Shown piece by piece: positions 55,828 through 64,000 of a stretch of 64,000 nucleotides of DNA. Each line of letters opens with the position of its first letter. Position 1 is the first letter of the stretch. The position numbers were made by a program, and so were the translations under genes. This DNA comes from Adelphocoris suturalis (Eukaryota; Arthropoda; Insecta; Hemiptera; Miridae), in contig CM061046.1 of NCBI GenBank assembly GCA_030762985.1, forward strand, positions 84,095,750 through 84,159,749, given 5' to 3'. Under the pieces are notes generated by a model that worked only from the letters and a program-made list of their open reading frames with translations, did not search any database and was not told the origin of the DNA.

Positions 55828-57165
55828 AGCACTCAGAGACAATTGAATCCTCTCACAGTCCTCTCCCCTGGAGATAATAAATCTAAACTGTTTTTTTTTT
55901 TTTTTGCACGCTTTGAAATAACTATGGTGTCAGTTGAAAAGTTATTAGGTCGTATTATTGATCACCTAACTCTCAGATATCGTACTCACTTCATCTACGT
56001 TTAATAGAAAAGGCTCTAGAAGGTAAAAAAATATGTGCCAGTATCTTTCTGGACGTGGCCCAGGCATTTGACAAGGTCTGGCACAAGGGACTTGAGTATA
56101 AACTGCACAGGGATCTCCCAAAACAGTTTTACTTACTCCTAAAATCCTACCTAGCGAACAGACACTTCAGGGTAAAGCAGGGTGACCAGTACTCTGTATT
56201 GAAGCCTATAAAAGCAGGGGTACCGCAAGGCAGTGTCCTAGGCCCAGTACTCTACCTGCTGTACACACGAGATCTTCCACAACAGGAAAATACAACTGTA
56301 GCTACTTTTGCAGATGATACTGCCATCCTCTCTGTTGGAGATGACGCTGAAACTGCAACTCGCAATCTGCAGACGTCCACTAACAAGGTTGTCAATTGGA
56401 CCAAGATGTGGAGAATGAAACTAAATGAAACAAAGTCAGTGCATATCAACTTTACTAATAGAAAAATCTTAGCCCCAGAAGTTGAGATCAATTCAAATAA
56501 AATTCCATACTCTGACACTGTAAAATACTTAGGGATGCACCTTGATTCCAAACTTAACTGGAAATATCACATTGAAAAAAAGAATCAGGAACTAAAAATC
56601 AAGTTCAGAAAGATGTACTGGTTGATGGGAAGGAACTCCCATCTCTCACTACACAATAAATTACTCATATATAAACAGATACTGCGCCCTATCTGGACCT
56701 ATGGGATTCAGCTTTGGGGTTGTGCAAAAAAATCAAATATTAAAACAATCCAAACCCGACAAAATATAATACTGAGAAGTATAGTTCAGGCCCCCTGGTT
56801 CATGCGGAATGATGATATTCATCGAGACTTGAGGGTAGAAACGGTCACCGAAATTATCGCCAAATATGCAAGGAAGCACGAACATCGCCTCCACAAACAC
56901 GAGAACCTGGAGATGCTCAACGTTTTAAACAACGAAGGAGAACTTCGGCGACTCAAGAGAAATAAACCTCTGGACCTAATTGTGCTGTGCAAGTAGTGCA
57001 AGTGTAATCCAGTGTTTTTTAACTGTACTTGATACAAGTATGGGCCAGGTTTTGCTGTAAACCTCCCCCCTTAGTGAGCTTAACATGAAATGAAATATTG
57101 CTAGATGAAATGTACTATGTTTCAGTTGCAATAAATAAATCACGAAAAAAAAAAAAAAAAAAAAA
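55828..57165 (+). mobile_element. Jockey-type insertion A2 with 5'-transduced flank
   Basis: Flanked by CGGAAGG on both sides (55821-55827 and 57166-57172; 8 bp if the neighbouring A is counted). It ends in a 21-base poly(A) (57145-57165). The first 174 bases (55828-56001) are not element A. They are the inverse of 40486-40674: a piece of family B antisense, a T-run, about 80 bases of unique flank and the target-site duplication of A1. Element A proper starts at 56002. Confidence 0.9.
56002..56996 (+). CDS. Jockey-type reverse transcriptase, 5'-truncated but uninterrupted
   Basis: About 330 codons from the truncation point (LIEKALEGKK, CASIFLDVAQAFDKVW) through AGVPQGSVLGP, ATFADDTAIL and KYLGMHLDSKLNW to WTYGIQLWGC and the stop after LIVLCK. 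The catalytic acidic residues of the RT palm (FLDVAQAFDK and FADD) are present. The endonuclease, ORF1 and RT fingers are absent, so it must have been moved in trans by a complete element. A GTG at 56055 is an alternative nominal start; no real start codon belongs here. Unlike A1, the YLG tyrosine codon is intact. Confidence 0.9.
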
Positions 57166-57329
57166 CGGAAGGTTACATGCGTATTCGGAGCTGTATCCGG
57201 CTTCCCATAAGCTAGAAATAGGATTTTTCGGACCTTTTCCGTTAACTTACTACCATTCATTCATTCTAACCTGTATGTCCAACTAATTGTATTTTTACCA
57301 AGAGATTGAATACCACTTGATGTTATTTA

Positions 57330-57510
57330 TTTTTGAGATGCGAGCTTGCGAGCATCCAGACCACCAAACTATGCACATCATTCTGACCTTCATGCCCAAC
57401 ATATCTGAATTTTTACTAAGGGATTGATTACTTGATGTAATGTATTTTTCAGATGTAAGCTTGCGAACATCCAGACAACCAAACTATACAGCATTCTGAT
57501 CTATTTTACC
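57330..57510 (+). repeat. R2 tandem repeat, two units
   Basis: 'gatgcgagcttgcgagcatc' at 57337 and a decayed unit at 57452, about 115 bases apart, with 'ctaagggattgattacttga' between. Confidence 0.8.
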
Positions 57511-57514
57511 ACAG

Positions 57515-58830
57515 TGGACGTAAAAATGATTGGAAAACAGTTTTTAGAACAATAGAATATACATCAATTGATACTGAATTAACGGGAACCAACGAAAGCG
57601 GAGGTAGTGAATTTACGGAAAAGTACGATTTTTCTATTCGCACAAAGATTTTATCGCTAACCGTTAGCATTTTGCGCGCATGCGCATTGCTCCATTTCTA
57701 TTCATGTCATTACAATAGCTTCATTTTCTTCTAAAATTCGCAAAAAATGTAAAATTGTCGCACAAAAAAGCTGCCCATTACTATAAATAATCTTTACGGT
57801 AGAGAATGTTTCATTAACATGAATGAAGCGATAATTTCAACACGTAGAACAACTTTCTTGGATGCAATCCCTCCAATAAACATCCATGGTGGATATATTT
57901 TGGAACCGTTTGTCTTCACGCGATAGAGATTTAGTATAAGCTGAAGTAACAGGCGTCGTAATTATCTCGTTGAAATTTCTCGTTTAACAGCCCATGTGTT
58001 GAAAGCTCGAGGGAGAAAAAACATCCACGGGCCAACTTTTGGGATCCGAATGTTTCTAATCGGTTTAAGCAACAGTCGGTGAGGTTCCTGAAACGAACCC
58101 GAAATTGTATACAATTACGGGACCAACGGGAGAGCGATGGCGTGAATGCCGACACTTTTATTTTCAATGAGAAACCCCCTTGAGGGAGTTGCATTACTTA
58201 CTTCATTCTTGAAAAAAACCAAATTCCCGAAGCAACAATCGGAGCGTTCGACCTTTAAATGTCCCCCAAGTTCAGAGCAGAAAGGGTGGGTTCGATCACG
58301 TAATGCGGCAGGGGGTGGAAGTCAAGGGCGCCTTTCCCTGGTTCATTTCACAGTTTGACGAGGGACTGACGTCGGAATGGAAATGTTATATGATTACCAA
58401 TCTAGACGCTGTTGATCCAATGACTCCGTGGCCAATGGCTATACATCACGTGAAAGCGGTAGTTTGATGTTTTATTGACGTTCTTTGAGAATTACCCGAG
58501 GAATTGTGTAATGTTGAAGCAGCGGTGCATCTGGTGGAAAAAATTCTTATTTCTATAGACCTATACCGAACATTGCACGCTGAACACAAATACCTTCATA
58601 TGAAGAGACTCAGCTGGGGTTTATTGAATTTCTGTTCAATAGAGAAAAGTTCACCGAATGGGTGCGAGCCCGTAGCGCTGTAATATGATTCATGCCATGA
58701 ACTCAGCACCTACCTATAACCTTTTATCGGTAGGTACTTTTCTGTTATACTTAGAGACGGTTTCACGCCCGCCAATCATCACTTTTGGTGAAATATAGAT
58801 TAGGTGGTTGGACAAATACGCCAGAATGAT
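57515..58830. other. No recognisable gene
   Basis: Contains 'cgcgcatgcgcattg' near 57673 (R1-like site). Frames up to 87 codons without motifs. Confidence 0.5.
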
Positions 58831-58837
58831 GAGTATA

Positions 58838-58881
58838 GTTTGGTGGTCTGGATGCACTCAAGCTCACATCTCAAAACCAAA
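58838..58881 (-). repeat. R2 unit, antisense
   Basis: 'agtttggtggtctggatgc' and 'aagctcacatctcaaaa', the inverse of the R2 hairpin segment. A second antisense unit is at about 59436-59480. Confidence 0.75.
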
Positions 58882-59229
58882 TAAAAATATCCTAAATCAA
58901 TCCTTTTACTATAACACTTATTTATACTGGTTATCCCAAAAGTAACCCCCCAAAAGTTTTTGGGGTTCCAGATACTAAGTTTTAAGCAAGTAAAAATCAG
59001 GAAAGTCTAAAAGTTTTTGGACTATCCAAATGCGGGTATACATACTTTGGGTACCTTGAACATTTTTTGCTCCATTTTTTTCCAAGTGATATCCCATTTA
59101 GAATATTTTTCGTGCTGAACACAATTGTGAAACCAGAATTGCGATATTTTATTCCGTTCTTGGATTGGAGCTGACGAACCATGAAGAAACGCAATTTTTT
59201 TCAAAAGACAGGCTGAATGATGTGCAAGT

Positions 59230-59422
59230 GGCCCAGACAGTGCCTGAGGGCTGGTAGGAGTGCCGGAACCAGGCAGATAGTGCTTGGTTTGGCAGGGCTG
59301 TCGGTATCGGGCAGACCTAGTGTCTGGGATGGGGAGGAGGTACGGCCTCCTTCTCCAGCTACAATAGGCCATTACGGCCTCAGTGGCTTAATAAAAAAAT
59401 ATATATTAAAAAAAAAAAAAAA
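59230..59422 (+). mobile_element. Short polyadenylated retroposon
   Basis: 193 bp flanked by GATGTGCAAGT on both sides (59219-59229 and 59423-59433), ending 'ttacggcctcagtggcttaa' and an A-rich tail. It is GC-rich relative to the host sequence, with short 'cggcctc'/'aggccatt' complementary pieces. It may be the 3' end of a non-LTR element or a SINE. The 77-codon frame through it is not a gene. Confidence 0.85.
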
Positions 59423-59479
59423 GATGTGCAAGTATAGTTTGGTAATCTAGATGCTCGCAAGCTCGCATCTCAAGAATAA

Positions 59480-60593
59480 CTAACATATGTCATAAACCAA
59501 TCCTTTCAGTAAAATATACATTCACTGATCAAATATAACAGAATTACATTTAAAAATATGTTTGGCGGGCGTAATAGCGAAGCTGAGGAGGTGGGAGTAT
59601 AACAGAATGGTAAGGTACCTTTTATCAAACAATCAAAAATAGTAATTGCGTGCATTATAGTGACCATGTCTAGACTGGTTTATATATATGATTTTGGTGA
59701 GAATAGAGAATAGATCATGATTTTACTGGATTTACCCCTTTATTATAACCCAACATGAATGTGCTACGCGTAATTCCCGAGCAAAGAATTCACAGAAATA
59801 GATTGGGAAATCACGGTTCATAAATAAACTCGTTCTTAATAAAATAAGAAGAATAAGTAAGAATAGGTATTGCTTTCACTAGTTGCACTGAAACGGCTCA
59901 CGTTGCGAAAATCCGAAATCGTCTCAAAGGGGATCGAAAATTTTATCAATAATCGTCAACCCAATGTCAACTTTCTTTCGAGCACACAAGCTCCAGGTTT
60001 TAATCTTCGCCCGATCTGAGACCTCAAAAATGTGGCAAGCTCCACTTTATATTGGTATATATAGCTAATATATGTGTAGGAACATCAACAACGTGTTGGG
60101 AAATACGAGCGCCTTATTCATAGCTCCCGTATTGATGACATATTGTGATAGCTCTCGCGAGGGTGTCATGTTGCACCACCATCCACAAGGATCGGCGAAT
60201 AGGAAACAGTCCGACTTTCAAAATTCTAGTTTGACAGATTACGAACAGGTACGTTGTTTCTGGCAAAATTGCGTACTCTATTCTAATAGATCTATGTCTA
60301 ATGACACAACGAATCCAAATATTTTAATACCCCAACGGTGTTCTGCATGAGATAACATAATTTGATAAGGGAGTTACTACCAATTTATTCACTTTTCATT
60401 CAAGGTTTTTTTCGCATCGGTCAGAATTTAATTCTCAATTTTTTTTTTTAAATTACAAATCTGAATTCAGCACACTCATAAGCCCTCCTGTTGTAAAATT
60501 TCAACTCTTAATTCTACATATTTTGGCCACAAATCTAATAAAATGCTTATGACGTGGGGAAAGCCATATGGTTTGCACTCACCACTACGGTAA
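59480..60593. other. No recognisable gene
   Basis: A 92-codon frame at 60072-60350 (MCRNINNVLGNTSALFIAPV...) has a mixed composition but no motif I know. Confidence 0.45.
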
Positions 60594-60674
60594 ATTCAGA
60601 TCAGGGTTGGGTGTAATCGCAATCATAATAACGATTACAATCATAGGACTTGAAAATAATATTAAGTAGAGGTA

Positions 60675-60840
60675 AAAAGTAGGTTCTATCACAGGGGTCA
60701 ACAAGGGACAGGTATACTAACCCGCACGACACATAAATTAAATTTGTCAGTATATTGCGCATCCGTTTAGCGTAAGAAAATTTTGTGATGACCGGGAATC
60801 GAATTGGTAACTCCGATTATGAGCCAAGCTCCCTATCCAC
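60675..60840 (-). repeat. tRNA-like arm, inverted
   Basis: Minus strand: 'ggatagggagcttggctcat', 'aatcggag', 'ttcgattcccggtcatc', then 'gcgggttagtatacctgtcc' and 'ctactttttacctctac'. CTCATAA resembles a Met (CAU) anticodon loop, and TTCGATTCC resembles a B box. Confidence 0.55.
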
Positions 60841-60934
60841 TGTAAAAATAGAACATAAATATAATGGTATTTTACTTCCTATTTAATTATCCTATTTTTA
60901 CATACCTAAAACATTGAATGCCGTGGGGCGTGTC

Positions 60935-61135
60935 GGGCAACTGTATCAATGGGCTTGGCTCATAATTGGAAAGTCACCCGTTCGATTCCCAGTCATCGCA
61001 AAATAAACTTTTGATCTTACGATAAACGGACGCGCAATGTACAGCAAAATTTAATTTCTGTGTTGTGCGGGTAAGTATACCTGCCCTGTGTTGGCCCCTA
61101 TGCCAGAATCTACTTTTTACCTCTACTCTATTACG
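60935..61135 (+). repeat. tRNA-like arm, direct
   Basis: 'gggcttggctcataattgga', 'cccgttcgattcccagtcat', then 'gcgggtaagtatacctgccc' and 'ctactttttacctctac'. It mirrors the arm at 60675-60840. An acceptor stem and an intact D-arm are not recognisable, so this is not a tRNA gene. Confidence 0.55.
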
Positions 61136-61139
61136 CTCA

Positions 61140-61505
61140 CACTTATGATTACATTCTTAATCACAGTTTTTCTGTGATAATATTCGTAATCACAACTTCT
61201 TTTGCGATTATAACTTTAATAACATGTTTTTAATGTGATTTTGGCCTTGACAACTCATGTTCCCTATAAATGAGCACGTAATGCCCGGTTTTTCTCTGTA
61301 ATTACAGTCATAATCATAATTTTTCCTCAGTCATTTTTTCTCAGTTTCTTCTGTGATTAATGCCGTAATCTTAGTTTTTTCTGTGAATGCAATAATTTTT
61401 TATTACAGTCGAAATCGCAAAAAAAAGTGATTACGAATGTAATCATAAGTGTAAACGTAATTGTATCTTCAGGCTCTGTGATAATCGTAATTGTAATTAT
61501 TATTA
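61140..61505. repeat. GTAATCA-rich short repeats
   Basis: Repeated 'gtaatcacag', 'tctgtgataa', 'cgtaattgtaat' in the right arm of the hAT element. The two overlapping frames here (73 and 68 codons, I/T/V-rich) are repeat translations. Confidence 0.75.
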
Positions 61506-61964
61506 CTATTACGCCTAAATCTGATTCAGATGCACATAGAACATCTTTCATAAATGCACTAATATCCAAAATCGACAAGTTAAAACAAATGAGGAATCAT
61601 TTTAAGCTAGAGCTGCAGTTGAAGATGACGTAATCCTCAGTTAATTCATTATCACTACTTAATGACAATGAGGTTTGTATACATCCAAACAACCTGCTAA
61701 TTGATTTGATACTCAACTATTAGGACGAAATGCAATTGTATCATTTTATCAAGGCTTGGGGATAATGTTTTTCCAAGAACCCGACGCACAGTGGTCCAAA
61801 ACCTAGTCTAGCTAGACAAAATCAAATTTTTGGTTTGAAAGGTATGGTCTTAGCAGGTCTTTACATACATTCTAATAGGTCTGGACTACTGGAACTCAAT
61901 ACCGTTATCATAATTGTTTACGAACTGACACCCCTTTTGGACACCCCTTTTGGTCTTTGCTCTG

Positions 61965-62390
61965 GGGGGTCAACCAAAAATTTCCGTGACGCAAAATTTG
62001 GGTCACAATTTCACTGTATTTCACGTACAACCCAGCCGTTGCTAGGGGAATGGAACTTCCGCAATTTTCATCGCACAAAAATCGTTCGCCACTCGTTGGA
62101 AAGCGTGATAAATGTTCACATCTCAAGCTACCAATTTCTCCCTCCTTACGTACCTGGCTACATTCCAAAACTAAGTTGATTGGACTATAAACAATTTTAA
62201 TAAGCCGGTTACAATATTCTTAACGTAAATCAACAGCATCATTTACTCCACTCCATAGGAAACATTTTCATCCACTTGACAACAGTCGAGGGCAACTCGA
62301 GGACAACCGTTATGAAATCCCCAATCAAAGACATATCCATGTAACATGGTATCTGCTTGTAAAGCGGATAGTGGAACTCGTTTACGAGTT
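61965..62390 (-). repeat. R8 long copy, inverted relative to 14023-14470
   Basis: 'ggggtcaaccaaaaatttcc', 'cctagcaacgg' read in the inverse sense, 'gaaatccccaatcaaagaca'. The match to 14023-14470 holds over about 430 bases. Confidence 0.85.
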
Positions 62391-62639
62391 TTAGGAAGTT
62401 ACTTCAAAATAGAAGAAGGGGGTTGAATTGAAAGCTCACGAGGGCTCAATCACGGGCAACGAGCCCCTCTGATGTGAAAAAATTTTGAAACATTTTAATA
62501 TTGGGAACCACTTCATAAAAATAAAAGAAAACATCAATTGGTTTAGTCTTTTTAACATGGAACATGTTTTTGTCATCATAACCCGGCCAAAAATGACACA
62601 AAATTACCGTTACGTGACATTTGGTGCGTTACGTGAGCT

Positions 62640-62900
62640 ACGAAGCCAATTTCTCTCCTATTTCCTGATGATTATCGCGTACAACCAAACCGTTGCTACG
62701 AAACTGTATCTTAGGCATTTACGATTGTACTAAAATCGTTCGCCAGCCGTTGGAAAGCTCTCGATTTACCTAACTGTATTATGTTAACCACTGCGCAGTG
62801 CGTGGCCAACAATCTAATGTTTGAGCGTGGTTTTCTGAATAATTGCTTACATACAGGTGATCCTTCTTAGTTAATTTTGTGAACATGATTGCAACGGCTA
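62640..62900 (-). repeat. R8, diverged copy
   Basis: Related to 20651-20907: 'caaccaaaccgttgctacg', 'ttggaaagctctcgattta', 'tatgttaaccactgcgcagt', 'gtgaacatgattgcaa'. Confidence 0.75.
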
Positions 62901-63312
62901 TTAGACTGGAAAGAAACTCGGAAGTTGAAATTTGTTAGGGAGACTCTCTGGGACATTAAGAAACGATTGAAATGATGGGCTCATTCCTAATCAGCTGAAT
63001 GAACTAAATTATCTCCTGTTCTCTCAAGGAACTTGTTCCATGTTTTGTCAAGACTTAGTGCTTAGGACTGAATTTGTTTTTGTTACATGATTTTGTTTCA
63101 GTTTTTAAATGGTGATCTCCAAAACACATTCTGTGTTGATACATCGATGCTCAAATTTCGATGCTTTGTCGACGGATACACATCCCTAGTATTTCCTTAA
63201 TATTCGATGGTGAGAATGGACCCAGTGGGGTTATTGACACCGTATTCACATAACCTCCTCCAGGATTAGTTTAAACTGTCTCGATCCTCAGCCGAGCCGC
63301 GTTTCATCAGAC

Positions 63313-63669
63313 TCAATCAAAAGTGACGACACCTGTCCCGCATATTTTCTCGGGATCGGAGCGCCCCCCCCCACTTGACTTGAGTGGCTGGAGGTTCCCC
63401 TTGCAGGTCGGTGTGTCAGGAATGCGTCCCCAGAACCAGGATGTGTTCCAGATCTGCCGAAGAGGTTTTGGGCGTGGTGGGTGCGGTTGGCCAACGTTGC
63501 CCAGCTCTTCGCGGGGAGTCGTTATGCAACGCTCGGGCGATCCTTCGGGAATGACAAACACCTGCGAACCACGAGCGTCACGACTCTGCGCTGCTGGGGC
63601 TCTCCGACATTTCAGCGTGCTATGTAAATTTTGATTCGAGGACCACACTTTTGTGGTGCAGGGATCCAA
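63313..63669 (-). CDS. Unidentified GC-rich frame
   Basis: 118 codons on the minus strand (starts MDPCTTKVWSSNQNL; Arg/Pro/Gly-rich), overlapped by 103 codons on the plus strand. Both are open because this block is GC-rich and stop-poor. I see no known domain. It could be an exon or a GC-rich repeat; no confident choice of strand is possible. Confidence 0.2.
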   Translation of the reverse strand: MDPCTTKVWSSNQNLHSTLKCRRAPAAQSRDARGSQVFVIPEGSPERCITTPREELGNVGQPHPPRPKPLRQIWNTSWFWGRIPDTPTCKGNLQPLKSSGGGRSDPEKICGTGVVTFD

Positions 63670-64000
63670 AGCCGTCAGTCAAGTGGGTGGCAACTAGAAG
63701 GTGAAAAATACTTACGTATATTAAAGATTAGAGAGTTTTTGTTCTTCCCGTAACATTCTACCTGTTCACGCAAAAAGACCGAAATACCAACTGCGCATGC
63801 GCAAATTTTTGCGTCAACGTGTAGAACTACGCGTGTACGGAAGGTCTACTTACGAATAAGAAGGAAAAATGCTTCCGTTCGAATCCCATCCTACGTATAG
63901 TCATCATTACCTGACGCATATGTGACCACAGTTTTAAGAGTATTTTGTTCTCCCGCTGACTGTCATCTAATCACTTATCCCATTTCCACAATTAGACGGA

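Larger units (their letters stand above)
60602..61523. mobile_element. hAT-type element with long inverted arms
   Basis: The ends are CAGGGTTGGGTGTAAT on the left and, read inwards from the right, CAGATTTAGGCGTAAT. It is flanked by an exact 8-bp duplication, ATTCAGAT (60594-60601 and 61524-61531), which fits the nTnnnnAn preference of Ac-type hAT. Arms rich in GATTAC/GTAATC units run inwards. A further inverted pair (about 60675-60840 and 60935-61135) carries tRNA-like text. No transposase frame is visible. Confidence 0.85.

Noticed and set aside
60955..60995. Functional tRNA-Met gene
   Set aside because: Only an anticodon-loop-like and a T-arm-like segment are visible. No acceptor stem pairs and the D-arm is not recognisable.

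Overview
This window looks like repeat-rich nuclear DNA from an animal, most likely an arthropod and possibly a hemipteran or another insect. That is an inference from base composition (AT-rich) and from the mix of transposons: Jockey-type non-LTR retrotransposons, Penelope-like elements, PIF/Harbinger, hAT, a Helitron and a MULE relic. No host protein-coding gene, rRNA or functional tRNA gene could be supported. There are no bacterial operons, and almost all long reading frames are either transposon relics or shadows of repeats.

Layout. 0-5 kb: a copy of a dispersed repeat, family R1 (hairpin start plus modules containing the palindrome GCGCATGCGC), and a hammerhead-type ribozyme motif. 5-13 kb: R2 and R11 repeats, a complete PIF/Harbinger-type element (6636-7482), further R1, R3, R4 and R5 repeats, and a 450-bp palindrome with Penelope-type hammerhead motifs in both arms (12647-13100). 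14-21 kb: R8 repeats, Penelope-like remnants, a non-LTR RT remnant, a 108-bp tandem array, and a hAT element with exact 8-bp target-site duplications (19184-20177). 22-31 kb: R1 and R3 copies, hairpins, a palindromic R4 repeat, a purine-rich tract and a Helitron (29615-30501). 31-34 kb: an R1 copy interrupted by a Jockey 3' fragment and by a second PIF/Harbinger element, both with clean target-site duplications. 39-42 kb: Jockey copy A1 (minus) abutting a second RT family, B. 45-46.7 kb: an RT fragment bracketed by an unusually long 155-160 bp duplication, then a Foldback-like element. 49-51 kb: broken Penelope-like remnants with another ribozyme motif. 53-57 kb: non-LTR and MULE relics, a 75-bp tandem array and Jockey copy A2. 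59-62 kb: a short polyadenylated retroposon, and a hAT element whose arms carry tRNA-like sequence.

How the parts relate. The best-supported history is between the two Jockey copies. A2 (55828-57165) contains the sequence flanking A1, including A1's own target-site duplication, and is itself flanked by a fresh duplication. A2 therefore looks like a daughter of the A1 locus made by a 5'-transduced transcript. Elsewhere, nested insertions give a relative order: R1 is older than the Jockey fragment, the Harbinger element and R3 that interrupt it.

Limits: assignments rest on visible motifs, terminal repeats and target-site duplications. Repeat-family names R1-R14 are local labels, and the edges of old repeats are approximate.
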